A stretch of DNA of 64,000 nt from Isoetes taiwanensis (GCA_021234155.1 JAJEKV010000047.1:2718494-2782493); one strand, 5' to 3'; numbered from the stretch's first letter, positions 22,765 to 35,492 are shown. The notes: generated by a model not told the origin, from the sequence alone. Numbers and translations: made by a program.

Positions 22765-23616
22765 TATCATAAGTATTCGGGATACCAAGTTCTGAGTCAT
22801 TTTGGAGGGACCTTGTAAAAGGTCTTAAGGGTCTGATTAGAATGATGAGTGGTAACCACGCAAGCGGATGTGCCAGAAGAATCAACATGATCACGGTGGA
22901 GGGATATGTTGAGAAGTTTTGATCCATGAATGCGAAGCTCGTTGGAAGGAATTTGCCTTACCTAGAGTTTTGCATATAACAACTTGACCGTCAGTTGACT
23001 CCCTTTGTTGCTATGATGGGGGACGAAATCCGAGAATTTATGTTTCGTATGCATAAGAGTATCTAAAATGGGCCGCCGTGAATATGTTGGATGACATGAA
23101 TGCAATTTTGCTTCAATGTCGACAAAAGGTTCTTGAAAGGCCTTGAGGATCGCGTTCAAGTGTATGCTAATAAGCGTAGGCGTGATGTACCTATGAGGAA
23201 GGTGACTATGTGTTCTTAAGGATTGTGTATCCTTCATCATTACGAATCAACACCCTTAAACGTTGGTTAAAAGCGTGTGCCTAAAGTTAACCGAGATATC
23301 TTGGACCTTTTTAAAATCGTTAAAAAGGTTTGATACCACAACATATGAGTTGGCGTTAACTTAGGGGATATTAGGATCCATCCTGTATTTCATGTAAGCC
23401 AGCAAGCGAGCTATACTAGATATGGACAATGTTGTTAGTCTTGAGACACCGCTGTAACACCCGAACGAATTCCTAGCAACTCGTGTTCGGTAGTTGTGCA
23501 ATAGAGATATTCGTGAATATATCTGGTCTTGTAAGCGAGGCCAGATTCCCGCGGATGCCACTTGGGGAGACGGATGAGTTTGTGCAACATTTTTTCCTAC
23601 CTTGAGGACAAGGTCT
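22765..23616 (+). mobile_element. Chromovirus integrase core and chromodomain tail (copy 1)
   Basis: The plus strand encodes the Ty3/gypsy integrase core (RDTK-like start, then the LRSF stretch; the HPQTDGQTERIN motif is clear in copy 2). It continues with the GPFKIVKKV-like GPY/F module and a C-terminal piece reading IREY...DATW...DEFVQ. The last matches the second half of a chromodomain, which targets integration to marked chromatin. Many frameshifts occur, most at positions that read cleanly in copy 2. It ends at the polypurine tract. Only this copy shows the 3' end. Confidence 0.75.
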
Positions 23617-23629
23617 AAGGGGGAGGAAA
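23617..23629 (+). promoter_or_regulatory. Polypurine tract of chromovirus
   Basis: AAGGGGGAGGAAA lies two bases before the TGTTACG start of the LTR. This is the usual plus-strand priming site of LTR retrotransposons and fixes the LTR as the 3' one. Confidence 0.75.
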
Positions 23630-23630
23630 T

Positions 23631-23753
23631 TGTTACGTTCAAGAGCAAATTGCGTTTGCGGGTCTTGGGACCGGGAGTTTGCCTTGGAAGTGCCATGGGG
23701 TGGCCTGGGGATGTTCCAAGGCTGCTACCGCCTAGGGGCGGTGTGGGGTTCTT
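23631..23753 (+). mobile_element. Chromovirus 3' LTR (LTR B), first part
   Basis: TGTTACGTTCAAG starts the LTR. It matches LTR A (GTTTGCCTTGGAAGTGCCA, CCTAGGGGCGGTGTGGGG). The match stops at 23,753 and resumes at about 25,360. Confidence 0.75.
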
Positions 23754-25354
23754 TTCACAACATATATAAATTCAGTTTCTAATTTTCCATTTTGTCACCC
23801 AGTTCAAATTTTTTCTGCGCCGCAATCTATTCCTTCATTTTATTGCCACGTATTTTTTTGAGACAATTTGCTCCGTCGATGCTTAAGCGCTTTGGAAGAG
23901 GCGGATATAGACCCGAAGATAGATCACAGGAAACATATATCATGACAAAGAGTCTATATCATCTGAGAAACTTATAAGCGAAGGTTGATCACTTTTGCAT
24001 GTTTGTATACATTTACGTGGGTACTCTGCTACTCGGCATCGCCAAATACATTAGCTTTGTAGGCATTAATCAGATCATACCTGCTATTCTCATTAGCTCT
24101 AGTCTTGGAGTGAGAAATGCCTCTGTTGTCCGGATTAAAATTTTGCACTTTATGGCATTGAGATTTTTCGAATTATTCTCTTCTATTCTACCACATGCAA
24201 GTTTCTCACATTTTGGATCTTAAGTAAATGGATTTCGAAAGTACCACTTCTAGGCAGCCGTTTTTCTCTATTTTGGGTTGAACCTTGTTGGTAGGAAATA
24301 TTCTGACTTTTAGGGCCAAGTGCAGCCAGAAAAAGGGCGCTCAGAGTCGGCATACATATCCAATGGTGGCATGGGGATTCTTACTTTTACATTGATAGCG
24401 AGTTTTAAGGACTTTTAGTCTTACTCCAAGGAAGCTTTGATTCTTTTAGACAAGAGCAGCGGGGCTGGAGCTCTTTCGGCGGTGCCATTTTTTGCTGAAA
24501 TAAGGGCATATTGGCACATGGGTGCTATTCCTTATCTTTTCACCTTCTTTTTACTTGAGTAAATCTGGCCGAGTGAAATGCTGGCACCTGCGGTTCAACA
24601 AAAGCGAGAGAAATAGTAGAAAAGCGAGGATCTCGCGCAAGCTTGCAAAAATCTTGCATCGAAGAAAAAACAAAAAATCATCTTTGGCGCCACGTTTTTT
24701 CGGAGTTGCACCAGCTGGGTAGTCTTTGCCGGGCTGCGTTCGCAGTTTAGCGGTGCCGCTGCGATATGCGTCGTTTTCGTCGACATCCTGGACCGCACAC
24801 TACTCGTTCCAGTCATAGGGTTTTGGGGCTGACGATACGCTCTCGTGGCAGTCGGTTTCGTAATCACCAGGAATTTCCTCTCCATAACAATAATGTAACT
24901 ATGGTTTTAACACGATAACGAGGGGCATATGTGGTTTAAACTTGCTTGGCCCCAACCATGGTTTCCCAACACGTGTGAGGCAAATTCACTATGGGGATGG
25001 CCGCCGTTTTAACGCGGCCCCATCTGATATTTACGGTCGCGGATGCCATTGCTCGAACAAACCCATGTCCTCAATCATCATCTCTCATATCTCATATGGG
25101 TACTATGGCTGTAGCTTTTATACGATATTCTGAGGTGTGGATGCCATGCTCGAACAAAACCCATGTCCTCAATCATCATCTCTCACGTATCTCATATGGG
25201 CTTGCGAATCATGAAGCAACAACACGTTTAAGTTGCCTAATCCTCAAATTCATGTTTTAACTGCATTCAACCATTATTAAGTCTTACGTTTCGAGAACAT
25301 CTTCGCTGCATTCGAATATCTGAATGCGCGCCGCGGTAGTCCGGGAAGAGAAAT
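23754..25354. mobile_element. 1.6-kb insertion within LTR B
   Basis: LTR A is continuous across this point, so the segment is an insertion. TTCTT is present on both sides (23,749-23,753 and 25,355-25,359), which could be a 5-bp target-site duplication. The ends (TTCACAACATAT and GAAGAGAAAT) are not inverted repeats and I see no transposase. Inside, at 25,042 and 25,139, there is a direct repeat of about 60 bp. The family is unknown. Confidence 0.5.
25042..25200 (+). repeat. Direct repeat of about 60 bp, 97 bp apart
   Basis: GGATGCCA-TGCTCGAACAAA, CCCATGTCCTCAATCATCAT and CTCATATGGG occur at 25,042-25,100 and again at 25,139-25,200 with a few indels. It lies inside the insertion in LTR B. Confidence 0.75.
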
Positions 25355-25360
25355 TTCTTG

Positions 25361-25971
25361 TAATGGCTAAAGTTTAAAGTATGTAAAGTGGCATTGGAGT
25401 AAATTATAAAGGCCCCTCTAAAAAGCCACTAAACCATTGCTTTTGGGGTATGATTGTAGCATCTATGAATGAATGGTGGTGATTGTTCCATGGCATATGA
25501 CGATACAAAGCAGGAATTTGACAAGAATATTTCGAATCTATGCTTAGAGGCTTCGGTTTAGCTCTAGAAAAGGCCTATAAGCTTTTTTCCTCCTATTCTT
25601 GGCTCTAATGGCCTTATAAAAAGGTGGAGGCGATTTAAGATTTCCTCTTGGGCTTAAGCGATTGGAACCTTTTGCTCTTCCTTGTAGCTTGATCTTACCT
25701 TACGGGAGTTTTAGACCATTTCGAATTGATTGGGAATCAATTGGAAACTATTCAAGTTACTCCATTATTTGGTGCCTTCGCACGTGAGGTGGAGTCCGTT
25801 CTTGATATACTGAACATCTGCGCCGATGACGTTCTTCGCGATAGAACTTACGGTTGGGCTTGAACCAGAATCCGGATGAGTAGCGGTTGTCGTGGGAGTG
25901 CAGGAACTTCATATAGTTGAGGATCTCTGGGAGTTCATGCTAGTGGACCTAGTTTACATGGTGCGCTGACA
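25361..25971 (+). mobile_element. Chromovirus 3' LTR (LTR B), second part
   Basis: It resumes at TAATGGCTAAAG and matches LTR A through AAGCCACTAAACCATTGCTTT, TTTCGAATTGATTGGGAATC and GTTACTCCATTATTTGGTGC, ending in TGACA. Both parts together are about 735 bp, equal to LTR A. It is clearly diverged from LTR A, so the two are not from one recent insertion. Confidence 0.75.
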
Positions 25972-28560
25972 ATAAACACCACGAAGAAATGACCAACTGG
26001 GATTTTACTCATTGGCGCCACTCGACTCACGAGATATCCATGCTTGACGCGTACTAGGGGCAGTATTTCAAAATTTCATGCCAGCCTTTGCCTCACACAC
26101 TTGGGTAACACCTATGCATGAAGGTTTTAAACCCTAGAGCGATCCCGACTTTCCTCTCGATAAAATCCCTATTGTTGTTTGGTGGTAAGGGGAGTATTAG
26201 TTCTATTTCACAGACGCAAACATTCCCTAGAGTGTAGGAGGGAGTAGCGATGAAACACTTATATCGTCGGCTTGCTTTAGTAGGTAAGGCGATACCGGGA
26301 TTCCAAAGCGTGAAAGATATCCGGCTCGGCGCATCGAGTCCTTCCACGATAAAGAATCCGGCCTTCATTCGTGACAATTACGCTCCAGCGGTCTTGACAT
26401 TTCCATGTTATTATCGGTATATATAACTAACAGGCAAAGTCACCAAAAGGAATTAGGACCATTAGGGGACTAACCCAAAAGGGTTATTGCAATTAGCCTA
26501 ATCTAAGTGGGCCTGCAAGTAATAGTCTTAATTAGTAAAACAAACATTCAGGGGTGCCGCACTTGGCCCTAACTTTCGATTGGCGGGAACACTTGCCATT
26601 TTGGTAGCAAATTGAGCTTCAGCCCAATTACGCCCCAAATTCGAGTTTAGGAAGAGGTACGAGGAGGAAGGAGCTAATACAGCTTCTAATAGGCCTGACC
26701 CGATTCTATGGATGTTCTTGAGACAATGGGTCGGTCAGAACCGCAGGTCAGTCCTTAGGTAGTTGTGGGGTTCTGTTTTAATAGTGGTGGCTACAATTTA
26801 TGCGATAGCGATGTAGGTGTTGATGGAGTCGATGGCGCTTCAGTTGAGTCAGGCTATGTTTATCAGTTTCTTGGTGTGCTTCAATCCGCTGAATTTCAAA
26901 TGCTCATTGTTTTGAACATTATAATGCTGCGTTTGGCTAGACGGGTTGATCTTACGTGAATTTTTGGAAGTACGGGTAAATGATCTCACGATTCTTGAGT
27001 GCTTCAATCTTATTTTGAATCTCAAAATGCCTATAACCATTTATCATAATAAGCGATCACCGGATTTCATTATGCCCGATGAGCCCGTCAAACAAGCACC
27101 AAAAAGTAGAATCTTTGAAAGGCGTGCTAAAATTTACGCATTTTGTACACCACTATTAAAATAAACCTTGTGCTATTCTAGCTCTTGTTTGAGTAGATGG
27201 ATGGTGCGAATTTCTAATCTGATATATGGATATACGTATCGATTGTATCTTCTCTTTTCTGTTCCTCGAGTGTTGTATAGGGTTAAAGGGGTGGAGACCT
27301 AAAGGCTATCTGATTTAGTGATGCTCCTAGCTGAAACCATAAATCCCATTCATTGGCACAATGCATAAGAGCCCACCACAGAAACATGGAATATACTTGG
27401 CGTGATTCAGCACCAATGGCAGGTATTGGGTAGGTGCAGGATCTTTATTAAGCCTTGACTACCGAACTCCTATAGGTGTACTAGGCTTATAGTCGGTCAC
27501 GAGAGAGAGGGCCAAGTATGGGTGGCCTCCCACTGGATCCCGGTGGCGTGCCTATATGGGCGGCTGGGGCCTTTCAGTGGCCAGTGAGCCGCCTTTGGGT
27601 TAGGGGAGTAGAGTTGTAGCAGGCATAGTCTGAGGGGTGTGGCATCGGTTCTCTAGTACAGGGGATCATACTTTCGGGGAGGGCAGCCTCTCGACTGCCT
27701 CATCGGGAGCCGGGAGATGCAGCCCGAGGTAGTTCCATAGGGTGATTCCAGCAGAATTCGTCCCGGAAGGCTGCAGCCGCCTGGCATATTCGGCCCATGC
27801 AAAGTGTGCACAGAGGGTGGATGGGTGACTACCTAGCCATTGTATGCCAGCCAACGCCATGTTATACTCATGCTGACTGTGCTGGGAGACTTGGCTGTCA
27901 AGTAGGCCCTTTAATTACGAGCCTGGGTTAGATCCCACTCCATTTTAGGGTGTTTTCATTGTTATGTTGAGGTGTTAGAGCTTGTAATTCTTATGGATGA
28001 TGATGGGCCACCCATGAGGAACGTGTGTGTACATTTGTGCAGATGCTAACATTGTATGTACCATATAGGATTCCCCATAGAAGCGTGGGGCGAATGACAC
28101 ACTTGAAGTGTCCTTCACCCGGACCTTGCCCATCACAAGTGGTTGGTGGAGCCGGATGGCTTCTATGGTGGTAGTGTGCATGTGCATGGAAGGGATTTCT
28201 AAATGTCTGCATGCGATGAGGAGCGTAGAGTATGGGAGACATCACAGTAATCAAAGCATGATTTTGGTGGACGGATCATTGCATTGGCTATATTTCGCAC
28301 GATAGGCATTTCAGTAGTTCCGGGGACGGGCATTAGGAAGTTTCTAGAATCGATGCAATTTAGAGGATGATTGATGGCCAAATTTGTGTAATAGTGTTGG
28401 TTGAAGGGTACATGCGAAATTATCAAAGGTAAGGCGTATTGAGTTTGGCGTATTTTCTACTTGAGCCATAGCTTCCTCTAGAGGCTGGTTGTTCCATGGC
28501 GTCGGGGACCTCCAAGTTAGGTTGGCTGGTCTGGCATAAATGGCGAAGCCTGTCGGCTGC
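25972..28560. other. Non-coding middle region
   Basis: I see no gene. Short frames up to about 95 codons show no known domain. The base composition is more GC-rich in 27,480-27,850 (GGTGGCCTCCCACTGG, GCCGCCTTTGGG), possibly an old element. Confidence 0.4.
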
Positions 28561-30355
28561 TTAGAAAAAATGTGGCACTGCGATTTTAAACCGAAAGCAG
28601 GAAGTCATGATTTGACCACCGTTGACCACCCCTTTGAAAAAAAAGAAAAGAAAAAAGACCGTTAAAAGTGATGGTAGTTTTGTTTTGGGTTTAATTATTT
28701 CTTTTACCTTTAGCATAACCCCTCCCCTCCCCAGCAACATCCTCCACCCACGCCATAGCCGCTGGAGCATTTTGCTGCCACCAACCCATTTGTGCAGGGC
28801 CATGCAACATCGGCCTTGCTCCTACTGTGCAGCAGGCCTCTCACGCTCTTTTTGCCTAAAGTACTTCAGCTTTGCTAAGGCATGGCTCGCACTAAGGAAC
28901 AAATGCTACTCTTCATGCAATGTCTTCGACACAGAACTCACGGCCGTCATCTTGGCGACCACGTCCGTTATTTTACCAAAATTCGAGAGCTCCTCCTAGG
29001 CAGTTAATCCATTGGTTTGTGGAGGGAGGCGGAATTCCTTATCCTATATTTCACCTCACTAAGCGATTTTTTGTTAAACTTAATGCTGAAGGGAGAAGCA
29101 CCCTCGTGGGCAAGAAGTCAGTCTTAACTCTTGTTCATTACTACCCTCCGGACTTGCAGAAAATGCTGCTCACTAATTTTGCAAAGGGAAGTGGAAGAGT
29201 TATGGCTATAGCACAAAGAGGAAGATGCGGCCCGGTGCGGCGATGATATATCTAGGCTGTCAGGGAGGGAATATCTCTGCAGAAGAAGAGCCATAAAGCG
29301 GGAACAATTTTCACGTTGCCTCGTATTATTATGATGAGGGGCCCAAATTTTTATTTGGGAGATATCCCCCTTCACACAAGAAGGACTGTTGCGGTTGAGC
29401 TTGATATGGTGGCTCGACCCAAAAGATACACTTGCGAGAGATTGGGCATACGAGAATCGCCAGCTACGGGGCGACATCTTGAGAGCAAGAAGCGCGGCTA
29501 GCGGAAAGCGGCAAAGGAAACTGTTGAACTGCGCTAACTGCACCATACAGCAGGCGAAGACCATAATCCTACGGCGGCGGGCCCTCAGTACAAAGCGGGC
29601 TCCAGCGATGGAGGTGGAATAGCCGAAGAGGAGAAGGGGATACCAAATGCGTGAGACCTTTGGTCCAATGAATTTATGTACCCTGCATAGAAGCCTGAGT
29701 TCGGACGGGGAATGATGGCCCTTCACGAGTCAGAAATATCAAAAATTAAGCCGGAGCTCCTACTCTGGCTACCAGCCAGCTACGGCTCGATAGAATTACT
29801 TTCAGCAATTCAAGGCGGACCACACTCAACAATCAAGAGTATGCAACATGATGATATCTTGTGGGTATTGCGTATTGCTAAGACATAAAGCGTCTCTTCC
29901 TTGATCAAAGGATGCTCGCCGACCACCAAATCTTCCACATGGCCTTGGGTGGGCCTTGGGGTGTGTGGTTCAGTTATGGGGCAATCTAGAGTATCACCAT
30001 TCTTGTGTGTAATATATCTAATTGGCCATCTCAAATTCGAGCTTGGGACTCCATGATGCAGCACACAATGCAATCACTAGAGCTTCCACTGGACATGATT
30101 GTATCAACCGATGAAGCTTCACAATGCCAACTCCAAGATGTTCATCTCCCGACTCTCATCATTCACTATCAAATGGATCAAAGCTGGAGGTTATTATACC
30201 CTCTTGCAAATAAAATGCAGTTTGCAAGGGTGCAACAAAACAACCCATCTTCCTCCATTGGAGCCTAGGGCAATGGCCTCCTTTGGACTTCCACGGCTCC
30301 ATTTTACTCATCTCACATGTTCCACGAATGAAAAAGCTCACATTAAAACCATATA
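28561..30355. other. Unrecognised region with several medium-length frames
   Basis: Frames of 100-200 codons overlap on both strands (plus 28,622-29,246; minus 29,124-29,726). None carries a recognisable motif and they contradict one another. The plus strand around 29,000-29,600 reads like one broken coding region (for example LTKRFFVKLNAEG, then VAVELDMVARPKRYTCERLG), perhaps an old transposon gene. No firm call. Confidence 0.3.
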
Positions 30356-30359
30356 GCCC

Positions 30360-30560
30360 CAAACACCACAAATATGACCATATGAACCATATAAAACCAT
30401 ACAAACATATTAAATATAATCATATTAAATCATACAACCATATTAACTAAAATCATACAACCATATTAACTAACTAAAATCATATAACCATATTAAAGCA
30501 TACAACCACACTCATTAAACATATATAACCATTGAAGCTATTCAACCATTGAAACCTTAT
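30360..30560. repeat. AT-rich degenerate tandem repeat (CATACAACCATATTAA)
   Basis: Short units such as ATCATACAACCATATTAACTAA recur irregularly through about 200 bp, with variants ACCATATGAACC and ATCATATAACC. Confidence 0.75.
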
Positions 30561-31780
30561 TAAATACATAAGATAGCATATATAAACACATAACCTACCC
30601 TTTCATATCTTGTCATGTCCATAAGCCTCTTGGTGAGAGCGGCTTGGCCATGTCGACAATCATCATGCCGTCATGGAGGGCATGGCCCTGCGCATTGACA
30701 ATGGTTTTATTATTGCACTTTTCTGAGGGTTGAGGTGTGCGTGAGTGCTTGCACCCTCTTCCTCTCCCGACCATTCTTCCTCCCCACTGTTTTCTCTGAT
30801 CACTCATCCTCCCCTGTTTCCTTGAAACCGCTTCTGCGTCCGGTGATCGATCGAGCCAAGCGATTCCAAAGGCCAAATCTTATGACAGCGGCTTGGTGAA
30901 TTGGATCGGGGCGGCTTCCCGCCCAGTTCTCGCCGCCGGATTCATTGTTGGCCGGGCGTTACACTTTGAGAGAGAAAAGTGAGGCCCTTTTTTAGTCTTG
31001 CTTTTTTAGTTTTACATAAGTCCTTTAGTGCATTTTTTACTTATATTCTGTTGTTAGAGGCTCTTATTGATCCACGATACAATTCTGACCCAGAAATCCT
31101 TATTCACGCTTTGCCAGCGACTATACCCACATGGGCGAACTTCGGAAGCCTCCTCCTCATCCGACAAATCTTCGGGTATGTTTTGTAATATCATACCCTT
31201 TTTTAATCTCATTTCTCTGCTTTTCTCCTTTGTTCTCATTACTCTTCTCCACGTTCTCTGTTTTTCTCATTGATCTCTTTTCCCTTTTTTTTTACGTTTT
31301 TGTTATCTTTTTTCTTGCTTGTGGTTGAATTGAATACATTATCTGGCACAAGTGAGAATAGTGGTTAGAATAGTAGCAAACAGCAGAGATAGAAATCATC
31401 GGTGGTGTTAGGAACTAAGATATTGCGAGCATTAACGAGAACATAACTAGGAATGTCTTTCTCCCGGCAAAACTAGAATAGGAATTGCTTCGGAATCTCC
31501 ATTTCTAACTCACGGCCGTCCAACTGCCGGGAGGGCGCGAGGAAGGGAGGCGGTTGGGAATACCGACTTGCCTAGCGATCCGGGGAAGTCTGAGGCCTTC
31601 TTCTCGACCGGCGGTCGAGAACTTCCATTTCCTTGGCCGAGAAGTGTTCTCTACGAATTGGCGGTTGAGGGATTCGATTTCCGCGATCCGAATTACTGAC
31701 TACCCAATGTCTTCATTCTTTAGAACCTAGCGCAGCCTTCTACCGACTTCGTGGTCGAATGTGTCCCCTTAATGGCTCTT
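30561..31780. other. Intergenic DNA with a pyrimidine-rich stretch
   Basis: No gene seen. From about 31,195 to 31,325 the plus strand is strongly T/C-rich. Near 31,611 the pair TTCTCGACC/GGTCGAGAA forms the first member of the palindrome family that continues to 39 kb. Confidence 0.4.
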
Positions 31781-32960
31781 TGATAGCGGTCGCGATTGCC
31801 TCCACCGGTCTGAGCCACTCTCAGCAGACCATGCTCATCGAATATTGCGAAGAGGTCCGGCTCGGTGGAGCCTTCGGCGACTAACCGATTCTTGGTAAAA
31901 CTCGAGTCGTGAAAACCGCCGAAACTCTAGTGCACTCTAGAGCTGGCTGCGGGACGATCTTAACCGCTCTCCTTCTATCTTCCCGCGGACATTGCGAAGG
32001 AAGTTCCCCCGTCTCTGCGGGCCAACTCTGTAACCCAATTCTCACATTATTGTGGTGATGGCCTCTACCCAATCAAAGGCGTCTCCTTGAACCATCTTAG
32101 GTGAATATTGCGAAGGGGATGGGCTCACGATTGGGTGGAGACCTCGGCGACTTAACCACGAAGGTGCTGGCAACTTTCTGGCTTCGTGGAGTGAAAGCGG
32201 CAACTTGTACCCACTCTAGAGCTGGCTGCCGGTCTTAAACACTCTCCTTCTATCTTCCTGGACATTGCGAAGGAAGTTGTTTTTTGTCTACTGAGGCCAA
32301 CTCTTCTACAAACCAATTCTCATGCATTCTGGTATGCATTCTCGGCAATCAAAGCCGGAATGCCCGATGGCTTCTTAAATATGTGTACCATCGGGAGTTC
32401 AGCGATGGCTAAGGCATTCGGTGGGAGGCCTCTACAACCAACTCTGCGCGGGGGGAAACCATAGAGCTTCATTCGTATGCATTCTGCCTCTGCGAATCCC
32501 AAATGCCTTAACCAACGAGCACTCATGTGTTGTACTAGGGAGTTCGGATGGCCAAGGCATTCTCGACTTGCAAGTCGAGAATGTAGGCGAGCAAATGCGT
32601 GGCATTCTAGACTGCATTTTGCGTAAAGAGAATCCCTTAACCGACCAATTCTCACGTATTGTATGGTAGCGGTGGCCTCGACCCGGTCGAGTCACTCTCC
32701 TTGAACCATCTTAAATATTGAAGGGGGAGGGGCTCGTGGGTGGAGGCCTCTACAACTAACCCTTGGGGAAACCCTGGAGAGGGAAGCCAAGGCTTGCATT
32801 CTCTACAAGTCTTGCACTTTCTATTCTCTATTTTTTAGTCCCAAGTGCCTCTAGCATGCAGAGCCACTCTCCTTGAACCATCTTCCTCGAATATTGCGAA
32901 GAGGAGTGGTTTGGGACGAAGTGGAAAACCTCAGACTAACTACAAGAGGATGCATTTGAA
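31781..32960 (+). repeat. Degenerate tandem repeat with GAATATTGCGAAG motif
   Basis: A module with CCACTCTCxxxxxACCATCTT, GAATATTGCGAAGxGG, GGGTGGAGxCCT and GGCGACTAACC recurs at about 31,814, 32,082, 32,692 and 32,862. The first two units are about 268 bp apart and share a second half (ACTCTAGAGCTGGCTGC, CTCTCCTTCTATCTTCC, ACATTGCGAAGGAAGTT). The later ones are partial. Not coding as far as I can see. Confidence 0.7.
32558..32583. repeat. 26-bp perfect palindrome
   Basis: CATTCTCGACTTG is followed immediately by its exact reverse complement. It belongs to the TCGACT...AGTCGA family. Confidence 0.85.
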
Positions 32961-35137
32961 CCGCATCTCACGGGCCTTAGTCCTAGCCTGATCTATGTAC
33001 AACATTCCAAGTAAGCGTCCATGAAAAAACACACCTAAAGCGGGCTGTTTTCTTTACCCCGATCCATTGTTTCCTTGCAGAGCATCTCTCAACCAGAGTA
33101 AATCATCTCTCGAAGCTGAAAAATGCTGGACAAAGGAAACGATGAATCCGTCGAGCTTATCGGCAGTTCCATTATTTAAACACATCGGCATGTTCTACAA
33201 AGCGAAATAACATAGGCATCTCACGAAACTCACCTCTTCCAGCGGTAATTCCTTGGGCCAGCGTATCCGCGGATCCATACCCTCACCTAGAGTCTTTGCT
33301 TCTTAAATTCGGTCTCTTCAAAGAGTGTATTAGCATCTAATACTTGTATCCACTGCGATTCTCGCGTATCCCGTTCCATGGCGCCCGCGGTGTAGAGTTC
33401 AGTGTCGGCAGCGACTCCTCTCGCTTCCTACCTTAGCTCCAGTGCTCATCGATCAAATCAAAGCTGCTTGCAATAGGGCGGTCGGAAAAAACACATATGC
33501 AAAGCTATTAGCGGCTTACAGCGTCGCGCCATTCGAGAAATTAAGCTAGCGATCGATGCTCCCCTCGAACTTCGAGGTCCCCAATGCAGCGGGGAAGATA
33601 AACTTCGCTCAGCTCACTTAGTCCCTTGATGTGATTAAATTTGAAAATAGTGTTTGGGCGGGCTAAAAGCCCGGCCGTCTTTGTACCCTTAGCCAGCTTC
33701 TTTTCATAAATGATTGCATGTCCTTAACTTCAAATTAAAGAACAACCCGATCTTTTTACATGCGGTCCTAAAACTCTAGCGGGAGGAGACCCTAATTCTG
33801 AGAGGGTCGAGAAGAGGATGAGAGGGCATCTAGACATGACTCAGTCAAGAAGCGGCCGGAGGAGGATGCTTCTACCAGCGGCGACAAGAAGAAGACAAAC
33901 ACCCGGGTGAGCTCGAGGTTTTCTTTTGTCGAATACCTTAACTGATCCATCCTTTCATCTTGCGGCATTCACCTCGGACTCAGCGGTGATCAGCGGCGAA
34001 CTCCATTCTTAAGTCATCGAGGGGCTTGGAGGCGAGCTTCTTGAAACGGCCATGATTCTTGGTGGTATGTCGAGGTATCGACAAGTGGGAAGGAAAAGAT
34101 CTGTTTCTACACCAAAGGGACAAGAAGAGCTCGGGAGACAAGTACAAGAAAATCGGTGTTGTGCTCTCGGATCTCTGCGCCCGATTCAAAGCATTTAACA
34201 CTACATGTCGAGGGGCGCCCGGAAAAGAGTAAGTTCTATCACACCAAAAATTAGCGGTTTCAAATTATTCTCACTCTTCCATGAGCAAGGCTAAGGACAC
34301 TTAGAAAAAAAAGGCGGCGCCTTTAAATTGTCGAGAACCTTGGGTGGAAGGATCTGGAAGGGATGAAGGAGGCGGAACCCTAACATCGGGGAGCTTGGTA
34401 TGGAGATTTCAGTCGGGGAAAAAGCTGTTCAATCACGGGGGAGCTTCACTTCTCTTGTCTTTGAAGACTCTACAACACTCTGCGATGGGGAATGAAGTTG
34501 TGGTTCATACACAAAAAAGTCCACCAAAAACAAAGATGGGGATGATGACACCACACGGGAGGAATCGGATGGCGAAGGAGGCGAAGATATGGTGAGTCCC
34601 AAACCTCGATCGGATGATCGGTCGAGGATTTCCGCGAGAGGGACACCTGAGAAAATGGAAGCGTCTAGCTTCCGGTATTATCCGTTAGGGATATCACACA
34701 AGGCTTCTTTGGACATTAGGCGGTGAAGGTTTGCAGGAGATGTCGTCTTGTTCAACCACGGGGAATTTAATCCGGCACACATCTTTGGAGATTACGAACG
34801 ATAGTGCGACATCTGTTCGCAGATCAATACTGCGGATGTCATACCTTTTAGCGAGTCGGCAATTGAGTTGTTCAGGTTTGGAAGTCTGAGAGGAAGATCT
34901 GAAGGAAAAACGTCCGGTTAAGGTTGTAGGCGGTCGGCATTGATGAGGCGGCTCAAGTATTGCGAGCGCGGAGAAGGAGGTGCAAAGGATCAGGATAGAT
35001 ATGCCAAGCGAGAGTCACGAGAGTTCTTTGGCGGAGCGCCCGACAACCGGCTGGCGGCGTATACTTTGCCGAACACAATAGCGGCGAGTGCCCGATACGT
35101 AAGGTAAATAACTCTGAATCTTTCCATTCATTTCGCT
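32961..35137. other. Region without assignable gene
   Basis: Frames are short and broken. The plus strand from about 33,780 to 34,600 is purine-rich and acidic/basic in translation (for example runs of Glu, Lys and Gly), possibly the low-complexity part of a broken gene continuing to 36-38 kb. GATCGG-type motifs cluster near 34,600. Confidence 0.3.
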
Positions 35138-35492
35138 GAAGTCGAAAACCACCATCTAACATTTGCCCGATTATCAGCTGGGGTTTCTCGACTCGCGAGT
35201 CGAAAGCGAGTACCTGAGAAAATCAAAGGATCGCGAGCTTTCTCGACTTCGCGGTCGAAAAAACCATAGTCGATAAAGAAAATTAGACATTCAAGGGACT
35301 TTCGACTTCGCTGAGTCGAAAAGCCACCATCTAACATTTGTTGCGATTATCAGCGGGGTTTCTCGACTTCGCGGTCGAAAAAGCGAGTATGAAAAATCAA
35401 AGGATCGCGAGCTTTCTCGACTTCGAGATCGAAAAACCAGAAAAAGTAAAAGAAAATTAGACATTCAAGGGACTTTCGACTTCGAGTCGAAA
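35138..35492 (+). repeat. 175-bp tandem duplication carrying TCGACT...AGTCGA palindromes
   Basis: CCACCATCTAACATTTG starts at 35,149 and again at 35,324. Each unit carries three palindromic boxes: 35,188-35,203 (perfect, TCGACTCGCGAGTCGA), about 35,241-35,260 and 35,301-35,320 in unit 1; about 35,361-35,380, 35,413-35,434 and 35,473-35,492 in unit 2. The text between boxes is also conserved (AAATCAAAGGATCGCGAGC, AAAATTAGACATTCAAGGGA). Confidence 0.85.

Larger units (their letters stand above)
1..23087 (+). repeat. Segmental duplication, copy 1
   Basis: This block is repeated in the same orientation at 42,404-64,000. The order of every landmark is the same: NLR, MITE, membrane-protein gene, hairpin, satellite array, LINE remnant, inverted chromovirus pieces, integrase. 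Outside the array most stretches are almost identical apart from changes at CAG/CTG. The start is cut by the window edge, so the true length is unknown. Copy 1 is about 1.5 kb longer than copy 2, mainly because its satellite array has one more unit. It may be a true tandem duplication or two haplotypes joined in assembly. Confidence 0.9.

Noticed and set aside
28622-28999. Plus-strand frame starting with a Lys-rich run
   Set aside because: It arises from an A-rich tract and has no supporting motif or second copy.
29124-29726. 200-codon open frame on the minus strand
   Set aside because: No recognisable motif, composition typical of an antisense frame, and the plus strand over the same stretch reads more like broken coding sequence.
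35138-35492. Regularly spaced palindromes resembling a CRISPR array
   Set aside because: The intervals between boxes are themselves repeated, not unique spacers, and the genome is a plant's.
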